This document shows positions 7,908 through 17,237 of a DNA stretch of 64,000 bases, piece by piece. Each line of letters opens with the position of its first letter. Positions within the stretch are counted from its first letter, which is position 1. Source of the stretch: an uncultured Alphaproteobacteria bacterium (GTDB lineage: Bacteria; Pseudomonadota; Alphaproteobacteria; HIMB59). The notes beneath the pieces are model-generated. The model searched no databases. It was not told the DNA's origin and saw only the letters and a list, made by a program, of their open reading frames with translations. The position numbers were made by a program, and so were the translations under genes. The stretch is from positions 62,001-126,000 of the forward strand of contig CABZMT010000002.1 of the NCBI GenBank assembly GCA_902526965.1. The letters run 5' to 3'.

Positions 7908-9117
7908 CAAAAGAGTTGTCATTACAGGATACGGTATAGTTTCTTGTATAGGCGATAACAAAAAAGAGGTTTTGCAAAGTTTAAAAGATGTGAAGTCTGG
8001 TATCAGTCATTGTGAAGAATATGAAGAGCTTGGGATGAGGAGTCACGTACATGGCAAACCTAAAATAAATATTGAAGAAAATGTAGATAGAAAAATCTTA
8101 CGTTTTATGGGTGAAGGTGCTGCTTATAATTATATTGCAATGAAAGAGGCAATTGAACACTCAGGACTTGATGAAACTCTCATATCAAACGTTAATACCG
8201 GATTAGTAATGGGTTCTGGTGGTCCATCAACATTTCAATTACAACAAGCATTTGATATAGCAAGAGAAAAAGGTGTTAAAAAAATTGGACCTTATATGGT
8301 TACAAGAACAATGGCATCAGGAAATTCTGCTACCTTGGCAACACCTTTTAAAATTAAAGGTGTTAATTATTCTATCAGCTCAGCATGCTCGACAAGTTTG
8401 CACTGCATTGGCAACGCTTACGATCTTATTAGACATGGACAACAAGAGATTGTATTTGCCGGTGGTGGAGAAGAAACGCATTGGACAATGTCAATTTTAT
8501 TTGATGCTATGGGAGCTCTTTCAAGCAAATATAATGAAACTCCCGAAGTTGCCTCCCGTGCGTATGACTCCTCTAGAGATGGCTTTGTCATTGGAGGTGG
8601 TGCGGGCGTTTTAGTGGTCGAAAGTCTTGATAGTGCTAAAACAAGAGGTGCGAATATTGTAGCGGAAATTCAAGGTTTTGGTCAAACATCAGATGGGTAT
8701 GACATGGTTCAACCCTCTGGAGAAGGGGCCGTGAGATGTATGAATATGGCAACTCAGGGAAGGCCTGTTGATTATATTAATGCTCATGGAACCTCCACCC
8801 CTGTGGGAGACATGATTGAATTAAAAGGTATAAGAGAGGTTTTCGGTGATAATGTTCCTCCAACAAGTTCCACAAAGTCCTTAACTGGTCACTCACTTGG
8901 TGCTACTGGCGTACAAGAAGCTGTTTACTCTCTTTTAATGATGGAAAATGATTTTATGGTTGAGTCCGCTAATATTTCAAACCTAGATGAAAAGGCTGAA
9001 GGAATGAATATTCTTCGAGAGAATAAAAATGATGTTAAAATTAATTCTATCCTATCAAATAGTTTTGGTTTTGGTGGAACCAATGCCTCTATCTATCTAA
9101 CTAGTTATAATGACTAA
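7900..9117 (+). CDS. fabB: 3-oxoacyl-ACP synthase I
   Basis: FabB condenses acyl-ACP with malonyl-ACP and is needed to elongate the cis-unsaturated product of FabA. The catalytic triad is visible: Cys163 in [10 protein letters not shown], His296 in [11 protein letters not shown] and His331 in [12 protein letters not shown], close to E. coli numbering. Pairing with fabA supports FabB rather than FabF. At 405 residues it is full length. It overlaps fabI by eight bases. Confidence 0.96.
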   Translation: MSNKRVVITGYGIVSCIGDNKKEVLQSLKDVKSGISHCEEYEELGMRSHVHGKPKINIEENVDRKILRFMGEGAAYNYIAMKEAIEHSGLDETLISNVNTGLVMGSGGPSTFQLQQAFDIAREKGVKKIGPYMVTRTMASGNSATLATPFKIKGVNYSISSACSTSLHCIGNAYDLIRHGQQEIVFAGGGEETHWTMSILFDAMGALSSKYNETPEVASRAYDSSRDGFVIGGGAGVLVVESLDSAKTRGANIVAEIQGFGQTSDGYDMVQPSGEGAVRCMNMATQGRPVDYINAHGTSTPVGDMIELKGIREVFGDNVPPTSSTKSLTGHSLGATGVQEAVYSLLMMENDFMVESANISNLDEKAEGMNILRENKNDVKINSILSNSFGFGGTNASIYLTSYND

Positions 9118-9886
9118 GATTTTAGAAGGTAAAAAGGGATTAGTTGTAGGCATCGCTAATGATCACTCTATTGCTTGGGGTATTGCAAAGTCTTTAAGTG
9201 ATGAGGGTGCAAGTATGTACTTAACTTATCAAAATGACTCCATTAAAAAAAGAGTTGAGCCCCTGTCTGAGAAAATTAATTGCCTTGGAATTATGCCTTG
9301 CGATGTATCTGACACCTCCTCTGTTGAAAGTGTTCGTGATGGAATTAATGGTAATATTGATTTTTTTGTTCATGCTGTCGCCTATTCAGATAAAAATGAA
9401 CTGTCTGGAAAGTATTTAAATACTTCCAAAGAAAACTTTCTCAAAACTCTACATATTTCTGCATACTCTTTAACCGAGATGATAAGATTGTTCTCCCCAA
9501 AGATGAACGACGGCGCTTCTATCATGGCACTAACTTATTATGGATCAACAAGATATATGCAAAGTTATAATGTAATGGGTGTTGCAAAGGCTGCGTTAGA
9601 AACTTCGATAAGGTATCTTTCTGTTGATATGGGTGACAGAGGAATAAGGGTTAATGCGATTTCAGCAGGCCCAATGAGAACTCTAGCGGGTGCTGTAATT
9701 AATAAATCAAGAAAGATATATAATTATACAATTGAAAACTCTCCTATCAAAAAACCATTATCATTAGAGGATATTGGTAAATCATCAGTTTATCTCATGA
9801 GTGATCTCTCTAAAGGAGTGACTGGGGAAATACTTTATGTTGACAATGGTTATAATAATGTTGGTATGAGTATTCAAGATTTGTGA
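9110..9886 (+). CDS. fabI: Enoyl-ACP reductase (NADH)
   Basis: FabI performs the last step of each fatty-acid elongation cycle. It is an SDR-fold protein with the FabI-type nucleotide site ([18 protein letters not shown]) and the catalytic set Tyr143, Tyr153 and Lys160 (ALTYYGS ... [13 protein letters not shown]), equivalent to E. coli Tyr146, Tyr156 and Lys163. [14 protein letters not shown] follows. At 258 residues it is complete. The stop codon TGA shares its A with the ATG of a tiny lipoprotein gene, so translation is probably coupled. Confidence 0.96.
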   Translation: MTKILEGKKGLVVGIANDHSIAWGIAKSLSDEGASMYLTYQNDSIKKRVEPLSEKINCLGIMPCDVSDTSSVESVRDGINGNIDFFVHAVAYSDKNELSGKYLNTSKENFLKTLHISAYSLTEMIRLFSPKMNDGASIMALTYYGSTRYMQSYNVMGVAKAALETSIRYLSVDMGDRGIRVNAISAGPMRTLAGAVINKSRKIYNYTIENSPIKKPLSLEDIGKSSVYLMSDLSKGVTGEILYVDNGYNNVGMSIQDL

Positions 9887-10008
9887 TGAAGTTATTTTTT
9901 ATTTCTATCTTATTGTCATTAAGTTTATTTATTTCTTCTTGTAATACAGTCGGGGGTTTTGCTAGAGGTGTCGTAGATGATGTAAGATCTGTAGTGCCTG
10001 GAATATGA
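9886..10008 (+). CDS. Entericidin-like small lipoprotein (40 residues)
   Basis: A 40-residue reading frame begins at the ATG overlapping the fabI stop. It has a Lys-containing start, a hydrophobic stretch and a lipobox ending in FISSC, so Cys19 is the likely lipidated residue. The mature part, CNTVGGFARGVVDDVR, resembles entericidin-type lipoproteins (CNTxxGxGxDVxxxG). The entericidin similarity is by pattern only and a toxin or antidote role is not shown. Its stop overlaps the next small gene by four bases (ATGA). Confidence 0.75.
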   Translation: MKLFFISILLSLSLFISSCNTVGGFARGVVDDVRSVVPGI

Positions 10009-10160
10009 AATTATTATTAACACTATCAATTATTGGAGCTTTAACTTTAACTAGTTGCAATACCGTTATGGGAACAGCCAAAGGTGTTGGTAGAGACGCT
10101 AAAGCAGTTTATATTTATTCTAGAGATGCAGTTTCAGGTAGACCTGTATCAGATAAATAA
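10005..10160 (+). CDS. Entericidin-like small lipoprotein (51 residues)
   Basis: This 51-residue frame is a sister of the preceding one: MKLLLTLSIIGALTLTSC signal with lipobox LTSC (Cys18), then NTVMGTAKGVGRDAKAVY, the CNTxxGxxxGxGxD pattern of entericidins. The two genes look like a tandem duplication that has diverged, echoing the ecnA/ecnB pair of enterobacteria. It ends five bases before a terminator hairpin. Expression together with fabABI is likely from the overlaps. Confidence 0.78.
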   Translation: MKLLLTLSIIGALTLTSCNTVMGTAKGVGRDAKAVYIYSRDAVSGRPVSDK

Positions 10161-10164
10161 AAAA

Positions 10165-10194
10165 TAGCGCAGACAAATTTAAATATCTGCGCTA
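10165..10194. terminator. Bidirectional terminator between the lipoprotein genes and pnp
   Basis: A perfect 9-bp stem (TAGCGCAGA pairing with TCTGCGCTA) with a 12-base loop lies between the convergent small lipoprotein gene and pnp. Read on the minus strand, it is followed by ATTTTTTATTT, a good intrinsic terminator for pnp. On the plus strand, the downstream T content is weaker. Confidence 0.85.
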
Positions 10195-10204
10195 GAAATA
10201 AATT

Positions 10205-12268
10205 TTAGACTTCTTTCATACTGAGTTTTACCTTACCAGCACGATCAACGTCGAGTACTTTCACTTGTACTTCTTGGCCTTCTGATAAAACATCAGATAC
10301 ATTCTCTACTCTTTTTTGAGAGATTTGAGAGACGTGTAGTAAACCATCACGAGCGCCCATAAAGTTAACAAAGGCTCCAAACTCAACGATTTTTACAACT
10401 TTACCATTGTATACCTTGCCTATTTCAGGCTCAGCTACGATGTCCTCAACCATTTGTTTTGCAGTATTAATAGACTCTTCATTGCTAGATGCAATTTTGA
10501 CAATACCGTCATCGTTGACTTCAAGTTTTGCTCCTGAGACCTCTACAATATTTCTGATCACTTTTCCACCAGACCCAATAACATCTTTGATCTTAGCTTT
10601 ATCGATAGAAATAGAAATTACCTGAGGTGCATGCTTGGAGAACTTAGTACGAGCTTCTGGTAAAGCTTCTGACATAATTCCTATTATGTGTTTTCTTCCA
10701 CCTGATGCTTGATTTAAAGCTATCTCCATGATTTCTTTTGTTATACTTGTAATTTTAATATCCATTTGAAGTGAAGTAATACCGTCCATAGTACCTGCCA
10801 CTTTGAAGTCCATATCACCTAAGTGATCTTCATCACCAAGGATATCGCTCAACACAACAAAGTCATCGCCCTCTTTGATTAATCCCATGGCAATTCCACC
10901 GATATGTTTTTTAATGGGAACTCCTGCTGCCATTAAAGCAAGAGATGAGCCACAAACGGTAGCCATAGAACTAGAGCCATTTGATTCAGTTATCTCAGAA
11001 ACCAATCGAAGCGTATAAGGAAAGTCCTCTTTTGTCGGTAACATTGGATGAACTGCTCTCCATGCTAGCTTACCATGACCTATCTCTCTTCTACCTGTTG
11101 AGCCCATTCTTCCAACCTCTCCAACTGAGTATGGAGGGAAGTTGTAATGCAACATAAAATGTTGTTTGTGCATAGGGTCAAGAGAGTCAATCATTTGTTC
11201 ATCGTCTCCTGTGCCAAGGGTTGTAACAACTATTGCTTGGGTTTCTCCTCTAGTAAATAAACAAGAACCATGAGCCCTAGGGAGAAGGTCTAATTCGCAA
11301 GTAATTTTTCTGACCTCATCAAGTTTTCTACCATCAATTCGATTTTTATTTTTGATGATGTCACCACGTACAACATCTTTTTCAATATTTTTAATAATAG
11401 TAGTGGCGGCTAATACTTGATCGTCTTCAACGTTATCTATAATTGAAGATCTGATTTCGTCTAACTTCTGACTTCTTTCTTGTTTATCAACAAGACCATA
11501 AGCCTCTTTAATCGGATCTGCAATTTTTGAGGCAATATCCTTTTGAAGACCCTCATAAAAGTCAGGTAATGAAGGTACATCAAATTTTTTGATCTCTGTC
11601 ATTCCAGCAAATTCGTGGACTTCTTTTATAAAAGTTTGATAAAAATCGTGACCAAACATTACAGCCTCAAGCATAGTGCTTTCTGGAAGTTCTTTTGCTT
11701 CGGATTCAACCATTAAAACACCTTCTTCTGTCCCGGCCACAACTAAATCTAGAGCTGAATTTTCTAACTCTTCAATGGTTGGGTTAGCTACTAGCTTGCC
11801 ATCAATATGACCAACTCGAGCGGCACCAAGTGTTCCTGCTACGGGCAGACCAGATATTGCAAGTGCAGCACCAGTTGCGTACATTGCGATTACATCTGGG
11901 TCCACTGATCCATCATATGACAAAACTGTTAGTGTAACTTGAGTTTCATTTTTAAAATTTTTGTGAAAAAGAGGTCTAATAGGTCTATCAATCAATCGAC
12001 AGATTAATGTCTCTCTTTCTGTTGGCCTTGCTTCTCTTTTAAAAAAACCTCCTGGAATTTTTCCAGAGGCATAATATTTTTCCTGATAATTAACTGTTAA
12101 AGGAAAAAAATCGATATCAGGTTTTTGTGTTTTGGCAGCACATATGTTTGCCATAACCATGGTTTCGCCACAAGTTACAACAACAGATGCATCTGCTTGC
12201 TTTGCAATTCGATTAGTTTCTAAAGTGATTTGTTGGTTACCCAACGTAAAAGTATGTTCTATTTTCAT
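10205..12268 (-). CDS. pnp: Polyribonucleotide nucleotidyltransferase
   Basis: PNPase is the phosphorolytic 3'-5' exoribonuclease of mRNA decay. The 687-residue protein has two RNase PH-like halves (FFKREARPTERETLICRLIDRP in the first; REIGHGKLAWRA and SSMATVCGSSLALMAAG in the second), then a KH domain (about 550-610, IKDVIGSGGKVIRNI) and an S1 domain (about 615-687, GKVVKIVEFGAFVNFMGARDGL). It lies downstream of rpsO, the conserved order, and ends at a strong hairpin terminator. Confidence 0.97.
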   Translation of the reverse strand: MKIEHTFTLGNQQITLETNRIAKQADASVVVTCGETMVMANICAAKTQKPDIDFFPLTVNYQEKYYASGKIPGGFFKREARPTERETLICRLIDRPIRPLFHKNFKNETQVTLTVLSYDGSVDPDVIAMYATGAALAISGLPVAGTLGAARVGHIDGKLVANPTIEELENSALDLVVAGTEEGVLMVESEAKELPESTMLEAVMFGHDFYQTFIKEVHEFAGMTEIKKFDVPSLPDFYEGLQKDIASKIADPIKEAYGLVDKQERSQKLDEIRSSIIDNVEDDQVLAATTIIKNIEKDVVRGDIIKNKNRIDGRKLDEVRKITCELDLLPRAHGSCLFTRGETQAIVVTTLGTGDDEQMIDSLDPMHKQHFMLHYNFPPYSVGEVGRMGSTGRREIGHGKLAWRAVHPMLPTKEDFPYTLRLVSEITESNGSSSMATVCGSSLALMAAGVPIKKHIGGIAMGLIKEGDDFVVLSDILGDEDHLGDMDFKVAGTMDGITSLQMDIKITSITKEIMEIALNQASGGRKHIIGIMSEALPEARTKFSKHAPQVISISIDKAKIKDVIGSGGKVIRNIVEVSGAKLEVNDDGIVKIASSNEESINTAKQMVEDIVAEPEIGKVYNGKVVKIVEFGAFVNFMGARDGLLHVSQISQKRVENVSDVLSEGQEVQVKVLDVDRAGKVKLSMKEV

Positions 12269-12306
12269 CTTCCTCTTTTCTACTTATTGCACTAATTAAA
12301 AAGTAT

Positions 12307-12561
12307 TTACTTTTTTCTTAGTTTTAGTTTATCTGCTACTTCTGAGTACTTTCCTACATTCCTCTTCTTTAAATACGCCATCAATCTATTTCTTTTACCA
12401 ACCATCATCAGCAGACCTCTTCGAGAATGAAAATCTTTCTTATGTATTTTGATATGTTCTGTTAACAGATTAATTTTCTTTGTGAGAAAAAAAATTTGGG
12501 ACTCTGGTGAACCAGTGTCATTATCAGCACGTGCTATATCGTTTATTTGTATTTCCGACAT
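12307..12561 (-). CDS. rpsO: 30S ribosomal protein S15
   Basis: S15 binds the central domain of 16S rRNA. The signature [29 protein letters not shown] and [14 protein letters not shown] are all present. I chose the ATG at 12561, which has a strong ribosome binding site (AAAGGAG, 12567-12573) five bases upstream, giving 84 residues. A longer frame from 12588 adds nine residues not found in S15. The order truB-rpsO-pnp is conserved across proteobacteria. Confidence 0.96.
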   Translation of the reverse strand: MSEIQINDIARADNDTGSPESQIFFLTKKINLLTEHIKIHKKDFHSRRGLLMMVGKRNRLMAYLKKRNVGKYSEVADKLKLRKK

Positions 12562-12566
12562 CAATA

Positions 12567-12573
12567 CTCCTTT
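12567..12573 (-). promoter_or_regulatory. Ribosome binding site of rpsO
   Basis: AAAGGAG on the minus strand, five bases before the ATG at 12561, decides the start of rpsO against an in-frame upstream ATG. Confidence 0.8.
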
Positions 12574-12609
12574 CAAAGTAGACATCATCTGACCAGGATG
12601 TCGCCCAGT

Positions 12610-13305
12610 TCAAATGGTAATCAGGTTGCTATGTAAATCATTTATGCTTGAGAAATCAAGGATTTTTTCATAGGGAATGGCTTGATTTAAAGAAAAAGTA
12701 CCTATTTTCAGTCTTTTTATCATACTAGCATATGCGATATCCCCTAAAGAATTCGCAAACTCTTCTGCAAATGCCCTCACATAAAATCCTGAATGACAGT
12801 GCAACTCAACGTTCATTTTAGAGGTACTAGAGAGTAAAACTTTTAAACTCTGAACTGATACTTTTTTATAGCGTTTTTCAATTTTTTCATTTTTCCTAGC
12901 CAGCTCATAAAAATTCTTGCCCTTTAATTTGTGAGCCGAAAAGTCTGGTATTTTTTGTTGATATGCTCCTATGTATTTTTTTAAGTGATTAATTCTGTCT
13001 AAAGTTTTATGACCAATAGGGTTCATTTTTAAAAATCTTCCCTCTGAGTCTAAAGTGTTTGTTGAAGCACCAAATCGTATCTCAACTTCATAACTTTTTT
13101 GATATTGGTGTATGTTTGGTATTTTTTTAGTTGCTTTGTTTATACCTATTAATAATAAACCAGAAGCAAGAGGATCTAAGGTTCCTGCAAAACCAATTTT
13201 ATTAAATGAATAACGAAATTTTAATTTTCTTATAACTCCAAAAGACTCTATGCCCTCTGGTTTATCTATAAGTAACCATCCACTACTAGGAAACTTTTCT
13301 TTCAT
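12610..13305 (-). CDS. truB: tRNA pseudouridine-55 synthase
   Basis: TruB converts U55 of tRNA to pseudouridine. The N-terminus (GWLLIDKPEGIESFGVI) and the catalytic loop AGTLDPLASGLLLIG (Asp44) identify it, with YELAR and FYVRAFAEEFA later. The conserved His of the GHxGTLDP motif is Phe39 here (GFAGTLDP), an unusual change next to the catalytic Asp. At 231 residues it is short, lacking most of the C-terminal PUA-like extension of E. coli TruB. It sits six bases downstream of rbfA. Confidence 0.94.
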   Translation of the reverse strand: MKEKFPSSGWLLIDKPEGIESFGVIRKLKFRYSFNKIGFAGTLDPLASGLLLIGINKATKKIPNIHQYQKSYEVEIRFGASTNTLDSEGRFLKMNPIGHKTLDRINHLKKYIGAYQQKIPDFSAHKLKGKNFYELARKNEKIEKRYKKVSVQSLKVLLSSTSKMNVELHCHSGFYVRAFAEEFANSLGDIAYASMIKRLKIGTFSLNQAIPYEKILDFSSINDLHSNLITI

Positions 13306-13311
13306 TAAAAA

Positions 13312-13656
13312 TTATAATTTATCAAGAAGCGATTGTACTTTTAAGGATTCTTGGAAAGATTGGTCGAATATTAGAGATATCTTTGGAGTGTATTTACTTG
13401 TCAGAGTTCTTGCTATTAAGTTTTGTATTTCTCTGAGATAAAGTTTATTAAATTCTTTAAATTCTATCTCTGTAATATTATGAATAAGAAATATTTTTGC
13501 AAATCTTAGATCTTTACTAACTTTTACTTCGGTGATTTCAAAGCGAACAGTGGGAAATTTTATAAGATAATCTTTTTGGGTTACGAGATATTCGGAGACA
13601 AGCCTTTTAATTGAAAGTTCAACTTTTTTGGTTCGAAAACTTGGCTTATTGTCCAC
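13312..13656 (-). CDS. rbfA: Ribosome-binding factor A
   Basis: RbfA is a small KH-fold protein needed for late maturation of the 30S subunit and 16S 5' processing. The 114 residues include the basic N-terminus (SFRTKKVELSIKRLVSEYL), an EVKVSKDLRFAKIFL strand-helix block and LTSKYTPKISLIFDQS near the end, equivalent to the R(x)PxLxFxxD motif. It lies one base from infB and six from truB, in the conserved translation operon. Confidence 0.92.
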   Translation of the reverse strand: MDNKPSFRTKKVELSIKRLVSEYLVTQKDYLIKFPTVRFEITEVKVSKDLRFAKIFLIHNITEIEFKEFNKLYLREIQNLIARTLTSKYTPKISLIFDQSFQESLKVQSLLDKL

Positions 13657-13657
13657 A

Positions 13658-15673
13658 CTACAATTCTTTTTGAACTTCTTTAGTTATGTAAAATTCAATT
13701 TCATCTTTTTCTAAAATATCTGAGTAGTCTTTAAATGAAATACCGCACTCATAATTTTCTTTGACCTCTTTAACGTCATCTTTAAATCGTTTCAGGGTTC
13801 CAACTTCACCCTCATGGATAATCTTCCCTTCTCTAACAAGCCTGATTTTGGCTGTGTTTTGAACGATTCCATCAGTAACAAAACAACCGGCTATGGTGCC
13901 GAACTTTGAAGATTTGAATGTATCGCGAACCTCAGCGTGACCAATAATCTCCTCTTTAGTGTCTGGGGTGAGTAGACCAGAGAGCATTTTTTTCATATCA
14001 TCGATTAATTCATAAATAATAGAATAATATCTGATGTCTACCTTATCGCGTTTTGCAATTGTTCGGGCTTGAGGGATAGCTCTGATATTAAAACCAATTA
14101 CTAATCCTTGAGCGGAACTCGCTAAGCTCACATCGCTTTCATTAATTGCACCAATTGAGTTATGGACAACATTAATTTTAACTTCTTCATTGCCCACTTT
14201 TTCTAAGGAAGAAACTATTGCTTCAAGAGAGCCTTGGACGTCTGCTTTAACAATAATTGGAAGTTTTTTCATGTCTCCCTTCGATACATTCGCCATCATT
14301 TCTTCTAATGAAGATTTTTTTACTGACTCAGTGTTTTCTAGTTTTTTTTGTTCTTTTACTTTTTCTGTAATATCTTTTGCAATATCTTCATTAGGCATAA
14401 CATAAACTGTGTCGCCTGCTTGAGGGACTGAGTCAAAGCCCAACACTTCAATCGGCATACCTGGATTTGCAGATTTAATTCTGCTTCCATTCTCATCGAG
14501 TAAAGCTCTCACTCTTCCAAAAGCTGAACCGCAGGTAAAATGATCCCCTTCTTTGAAAGTTCCATTTTTTACTATTACTGTTGCAACTGGTCCTTTACCT
14601 GTTTCAATTTTAGACTCAACAACTATTGCTTCAGCAAGTTTATCATGCTCGACGTTAAGGTCTAAAATTTCAACTTGTAATAAAATATTGTCTAGTAATT
14701 TTTCTAAGTTTGTTTTTTTGATGGCAGATATCTCTGTTTCTAGTACATCACCACTGTAACTTTCTACGACCACTTCGTGTGTTAACAAATCGTTTCTAAC
14801 AATGCTTGGGTCGACATCTGGTAAGTCCATTTTATTAATGGCAAGAACGATTGGCACTTTAGCTGCTTTGGCATGTGAAATAGCCTCAATTGTTTGAGGT
14901 TTTACACTGTCGTTAGCAGCCACTACTAAAACAACAAGGTCCGTTAAATTAGCACCTCGCGAGCGGATATTTGAAAAAGCTGCGTGACCGGGTGTATCTA
15001 AAAATGTGATGGGATTATTTTTATGTTGAATTTGATAGGCGCCAATATGTTGGGTAATACCACCTGACTCTTTTGAGGTAACATTGGTATTTCTGAGTGC
15101 ATCCAATAATGATGTTTTGCCATGATCAACGTGGCCCATGACAGTTACGATTGGGGGCCTTGGTAAAATTTTAGAATTTTTAGTTTTTTGATGATTTGCA
15201 ATTTCATCTTTTAGACTAATTGCCTCTGCTCTTTTAGGAGTGTGTCCTAATTCTGTAACAATTAATTCGGCCGTATCACCATCAATATATTGATTAGCTG
15301 TAGCCATAATACCACTCTTCATTAAAGCTTTTACAACGTCTCCTGTTTTTTCGGACATTCTACTAGCTAGTTCTTGAACAGAGATTTTGACAGGAATGTC
15401 AACTTCACGAACGATTTTTTGAGAACTAGTTAGGTTTGGTTTATATTTAGTTTTTTGTTTTTCTCTATTTCTTTTTGTTTTTGCCAGACTCGGCATTTTT
15501 TCATAATCAGGCTCTTCGTCTAAAAGGTTGTTAACTGAAATAGATGACAGTTTTTTTTGAAATGCGGTTGTATTGAGAGTAAGTTTTTTTCTAGGCGCAG
15601 TAGAGCCTGCAGGGGAGGGTGTGGCAGGTTTGCTTGTTGTTGTTGGTTTTGTGTTCTTAGTCTCTTTTGTCAT
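13658..15673 (-). CDS. infB: Translation initiation factor IF-2
   Basis: IF-2 is the GTPase that brings initiator tRNA to the 30S subunit and drives subunit joining. G1 is GHVDHGKTS (about 180-188), G3 is DTPGHAAF and G4 is NKMDLP. The N-terminal IF2_N domain (about 93-145, PVKISVQELASRM) is kept. The low-complexity N-terminus is only about 90 residues, so at 671 residues the protein is shorter than the roughly 890 of E. coli, consistent with genome streamlining. It starts nine bases after nusA; the ylxR gene usual at this position in many bacteria is missing. Confidence 0.97.
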   Translation of the reverse strand: MTKETKNTKPTTTSKPATPSPAGSTAPRKKLTLNTTAFQKKLSSISVNNLLDEEPDYEKMPSLAKTKRNREKQKTKYKPNLTSSQKIVREVDIPVKISVQELASRMSEKTGDVVKALMKSGIMATANQYIDGDTAELIVTELGHTPKRAEAISLKDEIANHQKTKNSKILPRPPIVTVMGHVDHGKTSLLDALRNTNVTSKESGGITQHIGAYQIQHKNNPITFLDTPGHAAFSNIRSRGANLTDLVVLVVAANDSVKPQTIEAISHAKAAKVPIVLAINKMDLPDVDPSIVRNDLLTHEVVVESYSGDVLETEISAIKKTNLEKLLDNILLQVEILDLNVEHDKLAEAIVVESKIETGKGPVATVIVKNGTFKEGDHFTCGSAFGRVRALLDENGSRIKSANPGMPIEVLGFDSVPQAGDTVYVMPNEDIAKDITEKVKEQKKLENTESVKKSSLEEMMANVSKGDMKKLPIIVKADVQGSLEAIVSSLEKVGNEEVKINVVHNSIGAINESDVSLASSAQGLVIGFNIRAIPQARTIAKRDKVDIRYYSIIYELIDDMKKMLSGLLTPDTKEEIIGHAEVRDTFKSSKFGTIAGCFVTDGIVQNTAKIRLVREGKIIHEGEVGTLKRFKDDVKEVKENYECGISFKDYSDILEKDEIEFYITKEVQKEL

Positions 15674-15682
15674 TCAAAAAAT

Positions 15683-17185
15683 TTAGCTATTAAGAAAAAT
15701 CTCCCTAGCGTCCATAATAATTTTTTCAGCAGCAGACTTTTCAACTCTTTTTTGGAGTATGCCCTCTTTACCAACTAGTTCATCAGTTGCTAAATCAGCA
15801 AGGTCTTGACGAGAAAAAATATTATTTTCTATCAAAGTAGCTAAAATTTTATTATCAAACTCTGATATCCCTTTAATGTAATCATCTAAATTTGAAGCTT
15901 GGATTAATTTTTCAAGTTCTGCTTTTTCATTTTCCATAAACTGTGTTGCACGAGCATATATCTCAGCTGCAAGTTCATTGTCAAAGCCTTCAATTTTTTC
16001 TATGTCTTGGATTGATGCGTTCGCTATTTTTTCTATGCTTGAGTATCCCTCAACCGCTAGTAATTGTGCGATCATGTCTTCGAGGTCGAGCTTTTCAGCA
16101 AAAAGAGATGTAATTTTTTTAAATTCTTCTTGTCTTCTCTCGGCGTCTTCTTTTTCTGTTAATATATCAATTTCTAAATTAGTTAAAATTGAGGCTAATT
16201 TAACATTTTGGCCTCTTCTACCAATAGCGATGCTGAGTTGATCTTCAGGTAAAACAATCTCTACGCGATTAGAGTCTTCAAACTCATTGACTTTTGCAAC
16301 TTGTGCAGGAGCGATAGCGTTTTGAACATACATCGATTTTAATTCATTCCAATTTACAATATCAATCTTTTCCCCTTGTAATTCATTAACAATAGCTTGG
16401 ACTCTAGAGCCCCTCATACCTACGCATGCTCCAACAGGATCGATGGACTTGTCATTTGCTCGAACTGTAATCTTTCCTCTGCTACCCGGGTCTCTTGCAA
16501 CAGATAGAATTTCTATTTGACCTTCATAAATTTCAGGGACTTCTTGTTCAAATAATTTTGCCATAAATTGAGGATGTGTTCTTGAAAGAAAGATTTGATG
16601 ACCTTTAGCTTCTTCTTTGATATCAAAAAAATAAGCTCTAATGCGATCTCCATTTTTAAAATTTTCTCTTGGTATCAGTTCGTCTTTTCTCAAAAATCCC
16701 TCTGCTTTACCAAGGTCGACAATTATATTTCCAAATTCAATTCTTTTAACAATCCCTGATAGGACTTCTCCAACACGATCTTTGAAGTCATTAAACTGTC
16801 TACTTTTTTCTGCCTCTCTGACTCTTGAATAAATTACTTGTCTTGCCATGTTGGCTGTAACTCGTCCAAAATTAACTGAAGGCAAAGGAATTGTTATTTG
16901 TTTTCCAACTTCTGTATTAGCGTCATACTTTTTTGCATGATCTAATAAAATTTGATTAGACTGTAAAACAGGGTCAATTGTTTCAACTACATCTTTAATA
17001 TGGGATAAACTGATATTACCAGTCATTCGATCAATCACTGCTTTGATATTATTATCCATACCATATTTTGACTTCCCAATTATTTCAAAAGACTCCTCAA
17101 GAGCCTTCATGACTATGTCCATTTCGATGCCCTTCTCTTGTGAGACGACTTCGGCAATTTTTAATATTTCTGTGTTATTTAGCAT
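15683..17185 (-). CDS. nusA: Transcription termination/antitermination protein NusA
   Basis: NusA binds RNA polymerase and modulates pausing, termination and antitermination. The 500 residues comprise the N-terminal domain (1-130), an S1 domain (about 135-200, GEVLSGIVKRIEFGNIIVDLG), two KH domains (about 205-345, including DPVGACVGMRGSRVQAIVNEL and AIGRRGQNVKLAS) and C-terminal helix-hairpin-helix repeats (about 360-500). A terminator-like hairpin ends 14 bases upstream of its ATG, so its promoter must be inside trmB or very close, unless expression depends on read-through. Confidence 0.97.
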   Translation of the reverse strand: MLNNTEILKIAEVVSQEKGIEMDIVMKALEESFEIIGKSKYGMDNNIKAVIDRMTGNISLSHIKDVVETIDPVLQSNQILLDHAKKYDANTEVGKQITIPLPSVNFGRVTANMARQVIYSRVREAEKSRQFNDFKDRVGEVLSGIVKRIEFGNIIVDLGKAEGFLRKDELIPRENFKNGDRIRAYFFDIKEEAKGHQIFLSRTHPQFMAKLFEQEVPEIYEGQIEILSVARDPGSRGKITVRANDKSIDPVGACVGMRGSRVQAIVNELQGEKIDIVNWNELKSMYVQNAIAPAQVAKVNEFEDSNRVEIVLPEDQLSIAIGRRGQNVKLASILTNLEIDILTEKEDAERRQEEFKKITSLFAEKLDLEDMIAQLLAVEGYSSIEKIANASIQDIEKIEGFDNELAAEIYARATQFMENEKAELEKLIQASNLDDYIKGISEFDNKILATLIENNIFSRQDLADLATDELVGKEGILQKRVEKSAAEKIIMDAREIFLNS

Positions 17186-17199
17186 TATCTTTTCTAGTT

Positions 17200-17224
17200 A
17201 AAAAAAAAGGCGGGATAACCCACC
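17200..17224 (-). terminator. Intrinsic terminator between trmB and nusA
   Basis: On the minus strand GGTGGG-TTAT-CCCGCC forms a 6-bp stem (one G-T pair) with a 4-base loop, followed by nine T residues (17200-17208). It lies after the trmB stop and 14 bases before the nusA ATG. It may simply end the trmB transcript or work as an attenuator of the nusA-infB operon. Confidence 0.85.
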
Positions 17225-17237
17225 TCCTCATTGTTGG

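Noticed and set aside
8273-8614. 113-codon frame inside fabB
   Set aside because: Out-of-frame shadow of a well-conserved gene.
12562-12588. Nine-residue N-terminal extension of rpsO
   Set aside because: S15 does not have it, and a strong ribosome binding site points to the ATG at 12561.
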